Shown piece after piece: positions 9,501-17,849 of a stretch of DNA of 54,031 bases. Each line of letters begins with the position of its first letter. Positions within the stretch are counted from its first letter, which is position 1. The DNA comes from Nocardiopsis quinghaiensis (GTDB taxonomy: Bacteria; Actinomycetota; Actinomycetes; Streptosporangiales; Streptosporangiaceae): the NCBI RefSeq assembly GCF_008638365.1, contig NZ_ML703341.1:1-54031 (forward strand), given 5' to 3'. Under the pieces are notes generated by a model. It saw only the letters and a list, made by a program, of their open reading frames with translations. It was not told the origin of the DNA and made no database searches. The position numbers were made by a program, and so were the translations under genes.

Positions 9501-9804
9501 GGCCCTGTGGGCGGCCAACAGCGGCACCACCCACGCACCGCCGGGCAAGGACGAGGCCCAGACGGTGGGCTACGCGAGCGGCGCTCAGATCACCGCGCCG
9601 CCGCCCACGACCAAGGGTCAGGAACTCACCGCCGACGGCAAGGCCGTGCAATTCGAGGAGGTCACCGAGCAGGCCAACCCGCTGTCCCTGACCACCCCCG
9701 AACACAACGAGGACGCGACGTCACCCGAACCGGACAAGGACAAGGCACGTGCCGCCCTCAAGGACAAGCTCAAGCGACTGAATCTTCTGGTGGAGCCGGT
9801 GTGA
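6568..9804 (+). CDS. Large DUF6603-like protein
   Basis: Protein of 1078 aa, first of a tightly coupled operon. The central and C-terminal parts (from about residue 390) look like the uncharacterised DUF6603 family: repeated beta-rich blocks, VGGYHPDYHPPTHYPQQVPR near residue 720, then VKGELYVAVTP and a stretch of amphipathic strands ending in VEVGPFSKSIDFG. The N-terminal 350 residues are a separate region with repeated Leu/Val strands. The last about 130 residues are more hydrophilic. There is no signal peptide or clear transmembrane helix. The start is GTG because GGAGGGA lies 6 nt upstream. The function of the family is unknown to me; the many regular beta strands suggest a structural or shell-like protein, which is inference. 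Confidence 0.78.
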   Translation: MTVTYGTLKSWLNTIKTGDRLDLSPNQHKAVKEILDLVEFSFIEEAAHAVASVITVTQKTDLSITGKLGAGISITVAFVPEAPDPTEATAITGIALAISLDTSHPVWGVLTEIGLESPKVLFMAEKLHDGAWKRLAVELTIKTDPKILVSCELGFKKKKPSSYRFHVSREDGTPFSLIDTMEKLGVVGVADFGPLLPHASSFWLDYAPGRNGAEVVLTPDSTDEEGEAPAGFNWGLAVLAKNNGKRPLVLTASFPLGTLARLSQLDLLKGQVPKDSDLALDAVNVVAATAQVPKATLTQVNTVLASQGAPPVPDAQDLAKGVRVSLDVTIVKDKRTLVVLGRKEGRDSPYAVEADDVRPQADDPAPQPKDPSSAEVQRALGPLHINRVGARLVVPRGGSGATRVLLEIDAALTAAGFELHATGLAIGLTITKDPHITIDLAGLGAGFSRGPVTVAGAIAKRDRTGYEYAYEGLLLVQATKWGLLAVGSYARIKDIANRPGYTSLFVFGGLAGKIAGPPPVVFTGLALGIGYNSKVRLPEASGVPEFPFIKALADMRGFAGDPPDPVSTLEKITGGSGDPGDAVVVPEPGNLWFTAGLAATIAETVAVQALLIAQFGADDFSIALLGAMSADFPPRAKDALKGEDAETGAKAAPTADEQPRVAHVELGFRALYEHAKRQLSLTAALSDNSWIVHPDCKLTGGAALYVWFPGSVHSGDFVGTVGGYHPDYHPPTHYPQQVPRLGVSWAISSTVSVKGELYVAVTPKVGMVGGRLSVDFVSGGLRAWLNAGFDAIVWWAPLYFDLRMWISIGASYTATVLGWDVTIRAEVGAYLTVWGPPTGGTARVEVGPFSKSIDFGEPRNIRREPLSWTDFRARQLPADPLGLSPVCGLLTDPAKSRGTKSGRWVVSTDGFSFSTRSALPATTLTCNGTDQTPHGQPQLKVGPMNNAAVTITQEVKVTSGGTTVSGWTAAALSGGFPMALWAANSGTTHAPPGKDEAQTVGYASGAQITAPPPTTKGQELTADGKAVQFEEVTEQANPLSLTTPEHNEDATSPEPDKDKARAALKDKLKRLNLLVEPV

Positions 9805-12281
9805 CCGAGACCAGGAACCTGACCTTCCTCGACAACCTCGTGCCGAAAGTGACGGCCGACGACTACACGATCAAGGTCACCCAGACACCCAGCGGCGGCG
9901 ACATCCCCGACGGCACGAAGTTCGAGCTGGCCCAGGAGCTCACCGTCACCGGCCTGCGACTGCGCGCGGAGACCAACGAGATCCACGGGGTCTATCCACC
10001 CGCCGGCACCGCGGGACGGTTCGCCCAGTACCTGCCGCACGTGGCCCTGGAGCGGCGCGGGGTGCCGTGGGAACGCAAGATCGCCTCCAACGACGACGGC
10101 ACGACACCGTGGCTCGGCATACTGCTCTTCGCTCCGGGAGAGCTTCCCCACGACCCCAAGGCGCTCGGCGCGACCGAGGACGGCACCGCCGAATCCCTGC
10201 TCCTCTCGGAGGGGAACGACGTCAGCCTGCCCGACTTCACCACGGTCTCGGCGCTGACGGCGGAGGAGAAACAGCAGACCATCGCCACGATCCAGGTACC
10301 CAAGGCGGTGTTCACCCGGATCACGCCCACCTCCGCGGAACTGCCCCTCCTCGCCCACATCCGCACCCCTCTCGGCACGGAGCAGGATGACACCGCACGT
10401 CGGAAGGCCGAGTACGCCTACGTACTGGCCAACCGCCTCCCCGATCCGCTGGGTGGGCGCTACGTGGCTCACCTGGTCTCGTTCGAGGGGCACAAGGCCC
10501 TCCTGGACGACCCGACGAAGGTCAAGGACCACGTGCGCCTGGTCTCGCTGCACCACTGGTCGTTCGTGTCCGCGCCGGTCGAGGCCGGGGCGGCCTACAC
10601 CGAGCTACGCGCCAACCTCACCAGGGGTCCCGTGCGCCCACACTTGCTCCAGCACCCGGGACCCGACGGGTACGGCAACGTCCTCGACGACTACACCAAG
10701 CACATCCGCTATCTCATCGGGACCGGGCACGTCGCGCTGGGCCACGTGCGGGCCGCCCGCGCAGGGGACTACGCCTTCTACCGGGGGCCGTTGACCCCCT
10801 ACCCCGTCGCCAGGGTCACTCACCACGACAGGTGGTGGGAGGCGGTCGAGGACAGCTTCGGGGTCAAGAGCCTGGGCCACCACACGGCCTGGGCCTTGGG
10901 GCGCGGCCTGGCCCTGGCCGACCAGGAGTTCGCGGACGCGCTCGCCCGCGCGGTCGACGTGCGCCACGCCGTGGTCCGCAACCTCGTGCAGATCGTCGGT
11001 GGTCGGCGGGCCGTGGCCGCGGAACTGGACCGGAGCACCCTCGACAGGCCCCTCACCGACCCGGTGGGTGAACTGCTGCCCCCGCCCGAACGGCTGCGCC
11101 TGCCGTTCGAGGAAGCGTTCGCCGGGGCAGCGGTGGACGGGTTCGGGGCCGACGGGACGGAGAACGCGCGTGCCCTGGACCGTGTGCTGGCCGGGGAGCC
11201 GCCACAGTTTCACGCCCACGCCGTCCTGGCGGGGGCGGAGGTCACCGGGTTGGCCGACGACGAGGAGGAACCCGGAATTGAGCTGATCCCGATGGTCCGG
11301 GCTGGCGACCTGACCTTCCCGGCCGCCACCCCGTCCGCGACCGAGACCATGGCCGAGCTGATGGACGACCCCCGGGTACTGCGGCGCTTCGCCGCCCACG
11401 TCCTCGGACACACTGCCCAGGGGGCATCGGCCGCCGGGGGCGAAGAAGCCGTCTCCGCCGACGCCGGTGGAACCGCGAACCCTCCGACAGCACCGGTGGC
11501 CGAGCCCACGCTCACCTCGTTCCTGAACGGTCTGCGCCTGCTCAAGCGCGTACCGTTCGACCATCTGGTCCCCGATGCCAAGGCGCTGCCACCGGAGAGT
11601 ATGCGCTGGTTCAGGGTCGACCCCGACTGGCTCGACGCATTGGTGCACGGCGCACTGTGGGCCGGCATCTGCGGTTCGCACGACGAGGGGACCGTCAAGG
11701 AGCTGGTTTCGGCCTACCTCGCCGCCTCACCGCCCACCCCCAAGTCCGGGCTGCTCATCCGTTCACGGCTGGTGGCCGACTACCCGGAGTTCGGTGTGGA
11801 ACCGTCCAAGGAACAGGTCCTCGGCCCTGGTCTCGACTCTCCCAAGGTGCTGCGCCGTGCCGCGCTCTCACCCGACATCCTGCTGGTGCTCTTCGACGGG
11901 GTGCCCAAGGAGGTCCACATCACCGAACCCGACCAGGGTCTGCATCTTGGTGTCGCCACGTACGGCGGCGCGGAGAAGCTCACCCTGCGCGCGCTGAAGA
12001 GGGTCGGCGAAAAGGCGGTCGGCGACGAGGTCCCGGACAACGGCGGGGCCAAGCACGTTCCGGTGGTGTTCCGGGCCAACAGCCGGGTGCTCGACCTCAA
12101 GGGGGCGGGCAACCTGCTCGGAGCCGTTTGGGCCGCCCTTGGCGTCTACAAGCCCTCCGGTCGTGCGGCCCTGTCGCCCGGTGAGTTCGGGCTCCAGCTC
12201 GTGCGCTCACCGGAGAAGGCCGTTCTGCGGCCCCCCGCCGCCCTGCACGGAGACCAGTACGACGAGGAAGCCCGCCCATGA
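9801..12281 (+). CDS. Uncharacterised operon protein, 826 aa
   Basis: Second gene of the operon. Its GTG overlaps the stop of the DUF6603-like gene by 4 bp (GTGA), which implies translational coupling. I do not recognise a named domain. Visible blocks are LPPESMRWFRVDPDWLDALV followed by HGALW, KSGLLIRSRLVADYPEFGVE, and LSPDILLVLFDGVPKEVHI with TEPDQGLHLGVA. I recall similar blocks in other large hypothetical bacterial proteins, but I cannot name a family. No signal peptide, membrane segment or P-loop is seen. An Ala/Gly-rich linker near residues 540-570 splits two globular halves. It is probably a cytoplasmic or assembled structural protein. Confidence 0.75.
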   Translation: MTETRNLTFLDNLVPKVTADDYTIKVTQTPSGGDIPDGTKFELAQELTVTGLRLRAETNEIHGVYPPAGTAGRFAQYLPHVALERRGVPWERKIASNDDGTTPWLGILLFAPGELPHDPKALGATEDGTAESLLLSEGNDVSLPDFTTVSALTAEEKQQTIATIQVPKAVFTRITPTSAELPLLAHIRTPLGTEQDDTARRKAEYAYVLANRLPDPLGGRYVAHLVSFEGHKALLDDPTKVKDHVRLVSLHHWSFVSAPVEAGAAYTELRANLTRGPVRPHLLQHPGPDGYGNVLDDYTKHIRYLIGTGHVALGHVRAARAGDYAFYRGPLTPYPVARVTHHDRWWEAVEDSFGVKSLGHHTAWALGRGLALADQEFADALARAVDVRHAVVRNLVQIVGGRRAVAAELDRSTLDRPLTDPVGELLPPPERLRLPFEEAFAGAAVDGFGADGTENARALDRVLAGEPPQFHAHAVLAGAEVTGLADDEEEPGIELIPMVRAGDLTFPAATPSATETMAELMDDPRVLRRFAAHVLGHTAQGASAAGGEEAVSADAGGTANPPTAPVAEPTLTSFLNGLRLLKRVPFDHLVPDAKALPPESMRWFRVDPDWLDALVHGALWAGICGSHDEGTVKELVSAYLAASPPTPKSGLLIRSRLVADYPEFGVEPSKEQVLGPGLDSPKVLRRAALSPDILLVLFDGVPKEVHITEPDQGLHLGVATYGGAEKLTLRALKRVGEKAVGDEVPDNGGAKHVPVVFRANSRVLDLKGAGNLLGAVWAALGVYKPSGRAALSPGEFGLQLVRSPEKAVLRPPAALHGDQYDEEARP

Positions 12282-15200
12282 CCAACCACGCCCTGCTCGT
12301 TCCGGTGCGCGTGACCGCTCTGATGGTCAACCCGACGGTCCGGGCGAGTTCACCGGACAACCTGAGCCGATGGCGGCTGGACTTCTCCAGGCCCTTCCAC
12401 CAGGGGCCGGAGCCGCATCCCGCCAGCAGTCCCCTCAGCAAGAAGGACGACCCGCCCGACGGGGTGGTGCTGCACTGGGAGCCCCCCGCGGCCCTGCGCG
12501 ACACCGACCCCTTGCGCGACGGTAGCGGTCCGTTGCGCGTGCCCGACCGGTGGATGGTGGTGCGTTACGCCAAGCAGAACGGTGTGAGGCGGGCCAAGGG
12601 ATGGTTGGTGCAGGGTGACTGTCTCCGCAAGGCGAAGGACATCCCCGACCAGAGCGACAACTCCCCCTTCGGCGAGATCATGGACCCGAGTTCGGCCACC
12701 CCCAGGATCGTGCAGTGGCGGATCGGGCGGCAGTGGGAGCTGACCGCGAGCATCGAGGAGCCCACGGAGCAGCTCCCGCTCACCGCGTTCGGCCCGGGTG
12801 TACCGACGTTTTCCGTGTACCAGCCTTACAACCTGGGTGTCTTCTCCATGCACGACGACCTGGCTGGGCTGAGCGAGGAGACCGACGGGATCGATCTCAG
12901 TTACCAGGTGTTCGGCTGGTACAGCAGTACGAGCGCCGACCCCCTGGGGCGGGCCACGGCCGCGGAAGCCAAGGAGTACGAGAAGCAGTTGCGTGCGCTG
13001 TTGGAGCGGCTGCGGTGGCGGCTTCCCGGCAAGGTACCGGGAAGGATGCGTTCGGTGCACGTCGGCAGTGTGCACGGCCTCACCTGGAGGAGGAACGGCC
13101 AGGGCGCGGGAGACGAGAAACCCCAGCGGGACGACAGGACACGCAGGTGGAAGAACCTGCACCTGGGTATGGGCGAGGGGTCGAGTGAGGGCCTGAGCGC
13201 ACTCGCGCAGAGGATCCCCGGTGTTTGGCCCGGTGATCCCGCGAAGCGGGCCGAATACCAGGCCCGGCTACAGGCCCTGCAGTACGGACTGCTGAACAGG
13301 TACGACGCGCCGGACGGCCGGGCCGAGGTCGCGCAGAAGGCGCACGAGGCGCGGTTCGAACCGGCCCCTGGAGGTTATACCTGGGACTTCGTGAGCAAGC
13401 CGTCCGCGCAGGGAAAGCCGCTGCCGCCACCGAACCTCCCAGAGAAGCAGAAAGAGTGGCTGAGGCGGCTCAACACCGATCAGAAGGCCCACGACGAGGC
13501 CCGGCGCGAGGTGACCCGGCTCCAGCAGCGCCTGCGAGATCTGTGGGGGTACTACCAGCACGCCGGGTACCTCGGCACGAAGGGCGGCCCCTTCGGGAAC
13601 GAGGGGGCGAAGAAGATGGCGAAGCTCGCCACCACGATCAAACCCCAGTTCGACCGGAACAACGCGTCGTCCCTTGCCTGTCGGATCAAGACGTGCCTGG
13701 ACGACCTGACGAAGAAACGCGCGATCCTCCGGGAGACCGATGAGGCCAAACTCAAGGACGCGATCGCGAAGGAACTCGAGAAACTGAGGGAGGAGCTCGG
13801 GAACGACCCCGTCGGGGTGCTCACCCGGTTCCCCCGGCCACCCTTCCAGAACGCCTCCGAACCGGTGGTTCTGCTGCGGGGCACAGGCGCCCGGCGCCTG
13901 CTCCGTGACAAACCGGGGGAACTCACGTGCCGCCACGGCGACCAAACGGTCACGAAGCTGGAGGGTGCCGCGCCCGGCACCGTCGCTCCGAACGGGTTCG
14001 ACAAGGTCGTGCAGCAGCCCGGTTGGAAGAACGTCATGCCCGACGGCCTGCACACCGCGCTGCTCACCGAGTTCACCAGCCTGGACGACCACCGCAGGCC
14101 CAAGGACTCCACGATGGTGACCTTCGCCGACAGCGGGACCGCGGTCGCGTGGTCGAAGACCGATGAACCGCGGGTGGCGGCCGTCCGGTTCCAGACCGAA
14201 TGGTGGACACAGCCATGGACACCGCTGTACCTGGTCTGGACCGCCGACTACTACCCCGTGGCCTACGAGGACCAGCGCCCCGAGCACAGGGGTAAGCGGA
14301 ACTGGAGGTTCGACGGTCAGCTCTACCTGTGGCGCGGGGAGGGTCACGTCGCCAAGAAGGGAGACCGGCCGCCCCTGCACACGACGAGCGGACGGATCCT
14401 GCTCTCCCCGCATGCCGTCCACAACCTCGCCGATCGCTACCAGCACCTCAAAGAGGCGACGAGGGGCCAGGACCAGGGTTTTTTGGAGTTCGTCTCGAAG
14501 ATCCTGGAGAACTTCCAGGACACTTCGAAGGGCACCGACGTGATCTCGCAGGCTCTCGACGGGTTCACCGAGCAGCTCACCGGCCGGGAGTCACTGCTGC
14601 GGCCGGTTCCGCAGCATCTGGGGGAACTGCTCGACCACGACAGCGCCTACACCACCCGTGAGTTCGGGACCGGTAAGAAGCCCGTGCCCCCGAAGGACCC
14701 GGAGAACCCGGAGGACTGGATCGTCCCGTTGCCCAGCGAGGGGCTGCGCGCCGGACAGTTCTTCCTCTCCCGTCTGGCGATCGTCGACCGGTTCGGACGA
14801 TGCTGCGTAGTGGACAAGGAAGACGGGATGGGGCGACCTGACCTGAAGGTCGACCTGACCCGTTCGGCCACGACCACACCGGACGACAAGGAACCCGGGA
14901 GCGGCATGGGGGACGCGACCGTGCTGGCCGACTGGCTGAACGTCGACTGGTCCAAGCGGGTGGTGCACCTGCGGCCCCGCTTCCCACAGCCGGCCCGGCT
15001 GAACTTCACCGCGTTGCTCCGCGGCTCGGAGAACGAGCCACCCGTACGACCGACCGACGGCGACCAGATCCGCGCCTGGGTGGTGCCCAACTACCTGGAC
15101 CAGGGCCTCCTCTGCTACTCCCACAACGGTGTGCTGCTGGGCGAACTACGGGCGTCGGGCAGCAGCGTGGTGTGGGAGGACGCGGGCAGCGGCGTGACAC

Positions 15201-16087
15201 CCGATCCCGTGCTGACCGGCTTCCTCACCGGGTTGACGAACAGGGGCGCCACCGCTCTGACGGCCTTCCTCAAGGCGGTGGACCTGGCCCGGCTGACCAT
15301 CAGTCCCGACCGGCCCACCGCCGGCCACCCGGCGCTGCGCATGCTCGGCCGCCCCATGGCGCTGGTACGTGCCCGGCTGAGCCTGGAACCAGACGCGGGG
15401 CCCGTCGTCCCGATCAAGTACTCCCAGCTCATCGCCACCGACCCCCGCCCCCTCTACATGGACCACACCTGGCCGGTGTTGTTGGGTTCCAACGCGGCGT
15501 TCAACGACGGGCTGGTCGGCTACTTCAAGGAGAGCGAGTACGGGACGTTCTACGCGGTTGCGCCGCCGAAGGAGAAGGGCGGGTACGTGGCCGACCGCGA
15601 CAACGGGTCCGGGCTCACACTGCGGCTCAAGCGGGACGAGTTCGTGAAGGTCTCTTTGCTGCTGGACCCGTGGACGTCGGTGCACGCGACGACGCACATC
15701 CTGCCCGCTGCACGGCTGCGGCTGGAGCCGGAGGCAGTGGCGGAAGCGCTCACTCGGATGGAGGCGCTGTTCCACATCGGACCGAACCTGGGCAGTAAGC
15801 GCCCGGTCACGGTCGAGTCGGGCAAGGGCGTGCAGGCCGAGACGAAGGCTTTTCCCCTGCCTCTGCCGAAGGTCGAACACGGCGAGTGGGCCTGGGTCCC
15901 GGCAGCCGACCGGAAGAACCCGGTACCGGTGTGCGACGACGACGGAACGGCCCGCCTGGCCCCCGAGGCACCAACGCACCTGCGCACGGGGCTGCTGTAC
16001 CTCAAGCGCGGTCTCGTCAGCGACGGCACGGCCCCGGAAGCTGCCGGGGAGACGGGCACGACAGAACGGGAGAAGGGGCGTTCATGA
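12278..16087 (+). CDS. Uncharacterised operon protein, 1269 aa
   Basis: Third gene, joined to the second by an ATGA overlap. No domain is recognised. The N-terminal third is globular with many Trp and Tyr. Residues about 385-520 hold charged, coiled-coil-like helices (for example EARREVTRLQQRLRDLWGYY, then EAKLKDAIAKELEKLREELG). The middle has VWTADYYPVAYEDQ and WRFDGQLYLWRGEG, and the C-terminal part has several basic-hydrophobic strands. No signal peptide or membrane helix is seen. The last 60 codons (15841-16017) are repeated downstream as a scar between genes four and five. It is likely a large scaffold working with its neighbours; this is inference from operon structure only. Confidence 0.75.
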   Translation: MTNHALLVPVRVTALMVNPTVRASSPDNLSRWRLDFSRPFHQGPEPHPASSPLSKKDDPPDGVVLHWEPPAALRDTDPLRDGSGPLRVPDRWMVVRYAKQNGVRRAKGWLVQGDCLRKAKDIPDQSDNSPFGEIMDPSSATPRIVQWRIGRQWELTASIEEPTEQLPLTAFGPGVPTFSVYQPYNLGVFSMHDDLAGLSEETDGIDLSYQVFGWYSSTSADPLGRATAAEAKEYEKQLRALLERLRWRLPGKVPGRMRSVHVGSVHGLTWRRNGQGAGDEKPQRDDRTRRWKNLHLGMGEGSSEGLSALAQRIPGVWPGDPAKRAEYQARLQALQYGLLNRYDAPDGRAEVAQKAHEARFEPAPGGYTWDFVSKPSAQGKPLPPPNLPEKQKEWLRRLNTDQKAHDEARREVTRLQQRLRDLWGYYQHAGYLGTKGGPFGNEGAKKMAKLATTIKPQFDRNNASSLACRIKTCLDDLTKKRAILRETDEAKLKDAIAKELEKLREELGNDPVGVLTRFPRPPFQNASEPVVLLRGTGARRLLRDKPGELTCRHGDQTVTKLEGAAPGTVAPNGFDKVVQQPGWKNVMPDGLHTALLTEFTSLDDHRRPKDSTMVTFADSGTAVAWSKTDEPRVAAVRFQTEWWTQPWTPLYLVWTADYYPVAYEDQRPEHRGKRNWRFDGQLYLWRGEGHVAKKGDRPPLHTTSGRILLSPHAVHNLADRYQHLKEATRGQDQGFLEFVSKILENFQDTSKGTDVISQALDGFTEQLTGRESLLRPVPQHLGELLDHDSAYTTREFGTGKKPVPPKDPENPEDWIVPLPSEGLRAGQFFLSRLAIVDRFGRCCVVDKEDGMGRPDLKVDLTRSATTTPDDKEPGSGMGDATVLADWLNVDWSKRVVHLRPRFPQPARLNFTALLRGSENEPPVRPTDGDQIRAWVVPNYLDQGLLCYSHNGVLLGELRASGSSVVWEDAGSGVTPDPVLTGFLTGLTNRGATALTAFLKAVDLARLTISPDRPTAGHPALRMLGRPMALVRARLSLEPDAGPVVPIKYSQLIATDPRPLYMDHTWPVLLGSNAAFNDGLVGYFKESEYGTFYAVAPPKEKGGYVADRDNGSGLTLRLKRDEFVKVSLLLDPWTSVHATTHILPAARLRLEPEAVAEALTRMEALFHIGPNLGSKRPVTVESGKGVQAETKAFPLPLPKVEHGEWAWVPAADRKNPVPVCDDDGTARLAPEAPTHLRTGLLYLKRGLVSDGTAPEAAGETGTTEREKGRS
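15841..16017 (+). repeat. Source copy of duplicated segment (3' end of the 1269-aa gene)
   Basis: This stretch inside the third operon gene is repeated about 1767 bp downstream at 17608-17784 without gaps over at least 130 bp and with few substitutions. It shows that a segment spanning the end of gene three and the start of gene four was duplicated. Confidence 0.85.
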
Positions 16088-17430
16088 CGGACACGACGAG
16101 GGGGGCCTCAGAGGACGGCGACCGGAAGGTACCGACGAAGGCGTGGACTGACCCGGCCTTTCCCCCCGAACTGAGCGTGGCGGTGGGGACCGACCCCGCT
16201 CCTTTGGTGGCCTCACCCCTGAACGGGGAACCGAACCGCGCCGGACTCCGCGTCCTGGTAACCAACGTCGACGACGACAAAGCGGTCGGGGCCCACCAGA
16301 TCCTCGTCCAGCTCAAGGTCACCGCCGACAACAGCCCCAAGGAAGATCTCCTCAGTGAGAGCTGGTCCAAACGCGGCGAGACCGTCACCCACGAACCCGG
16401 CACACGCACGCCCTCCTCCGACGACACCGGAGGGTACACCTTCACCTACTTCGGGACGGACTCCGAGAAACCGTTCAAGCCCGGGGACTCGATCGCGCTC
16501 TTTGTTCACGATATCCCCGTCAGCGCCCAGGACGGAGCGACCGTTGTCGCTGTCGGCATCCAAGCCGGAGCGAAGAGCCAGCCCGTCTGGAAACGCGTCC
16601 CTCTGGGCAAGTTCCCGACCGGCTACTACCTGAGGGACCTGCGCGCAGACGTCAACCCGGTGGAATACAAAGAGCAGGCGGTCCTCACCTGGGTGGCGCC
16701 GCCGATCGACGGCATCGAATACACCCTGTACGCGAACGGCGCCCAGGTCCCCCTGAAACAGGGAAAACCGCAGCCAGCGAAGACCAACCCGCTCACCACC
16801 GACACCACCTTCGAACTGGTGCCCTCCTGGGCGACCGACGTTCGGCACAGACAACGGCTCCTGGTGCGCGTGTTGAACGGTGATATCTCGGCGAACAATG
16901 CGACGGTGAAGAGCACCTTCACCTCCGGCACCACAGGCGGCAAAAAAGATCCGGGCACCTTCGTCCTGAACTCCGGAAGCACAGAAGTATTCGACAGGGA
17001 GAAACACGATCTCATATATTTCGGCTACTCCAGCGACGGGGCCACGGGAGACAGAGAAGATTACTTCGGTGAGGTCGTCATCCCCTGGAAGGACCTCAGG
17101 ACGAGCGGACTGCTTATCGGCACAGCACACCTGAACCGGTCTTCCAACCCGGAAGCGCGCGTCTGCATATGGGCCCACCATGAGGAGTGGAATGGAGCGA
17201 CGGTCTCCGCCGCTGGCAACAACCAAGGCCCCACCCTCGCGACGTTCACCCTGCCGGTACTGCCTGGGAGGCCATTGACTATCGGCGTCCAAGCTTGGAG
17301 CGCAGGTTACTACAAATGGTGGACGACGTTCAGATGGCTACCTTTCGGCAAGGGTGGAAAAATCAAGGGATCCCCCTTCACCTTCACCAGGAAGAAAATA
17401 CCAGAAGAACTCATCTGGCGTGTTGTATAA
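16084..17430 (+). CDS. Uncharacterised operon protein with variable C-terminus, 448 aa
   Basis: Fourth gene, overlapping the third by ATGA. Residues about 20-280 are a conserved region shared with the next gene: FPPELSVAVGTDPAPLVASP, SESWSKRG, PLGKFPTGYYLRDLRAD, and TDTTFELVPSWATDVRH. This region resembles two beta-sandwich units. The C-terminal 165 residues are unrelated to those of the next gene and contain many aromatic residues (WAHHEEWNGATV, YYKWWTTFRWLPFGKGGK). A conserved platform with swapped ends suggests a surface, receptor-binding or effector role. No signal peptide is present. Expression is probably coupled to the upstream genes. Confidence 0.74.
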   Translation: MTDTTRGASEDGDRKVPTKAWTDPAFPPELSVAVGTDPAPLVASPLNGEPNRAGLRVLVTNVDDDKAVGAHQILVQLKVTADNSPKEDLLSESWSKRGETVTHEPGTRTPSSDDTGGYTFTYFGTDSEKPFKPGDSIALFVHDIPVSAQDGATVVAVGIQAGAKSQPVWKRVPLGKFPTGYYLRDLRADVNPVEYKEQAVLTWVAPPIDGIEYTLYANGAQVPLKQGKPQPAKTNPLTTDTTFELVPSWATDVRHRQRLLVRVLNGDISANNATVKSTFTSGTTGGKKDPGTFVLNSGSTEVFDREKHDLIYFGYSSDGATGDREDYFGEVVIPWKDLRTSGLLIGTAHLNRSSNPEARVCIWAHHEEWNGATVSAAGNNQGPTLATFTLPVLPGRPLTIGVQAWSAGYYKWWTTFRWLPFGKGGKIKGSPFTFTRKKIPEELIWRVV

Positions 17431-17607
17431 GTTGATAGCGGATTGTGGCCAGCGATTTTTCCGCAACCGGGCACCGAGCGGGTGAGAACCCCTGTTCGGG
17501 GCACCGCTGCCCCGAACAGGGACCGTGCACGTGCCGGACGACAAGTACCCCGAAGGGCTCTTTCCGCGTTCTCAGCCCCGGGCGCGGCGATCGAAAGCGC
17601 GGGCCGG

Positions 17608-17784
17608 GACGAAAGCTTTCCCCTCGCCTCTGCCGGAGGTCGAACACGGCGAGTGGGCCTGGGTCCCGGCAGCCGGCCGGAAGAACCCGGTACCGGTGTG
17701 CGACGACGACGGAACGGCCCGCCTGGCCCCCGAGGCACCAACGCACCTGTGCACGGGGCTGTCATGCCCCAAGCGCGACCTTGT
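17608..17784 (+). pseudogene. Duplicated, truncated 3' end of the 1269-aa gene
   Basis: This is a near-identical copy of 15841-16017, for example encoding EHGEWAWVPAAGRKNPVPVC. It has no start of its own and lacks the rest of the gene. It sits between the fourth and fifth genes and is the scar of the duplication that created the fifth gene. The reading frame stays open into the fifth gene, but the conserved start of that gene is further on. Confidence 0.85.
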
Positions 17785-17849
17785 CCGTGAGAACACGGAT
17801 TCACCCTCTCTCCCGAACGCACGGAAACGACGAAGCAGAAAGAACGACC

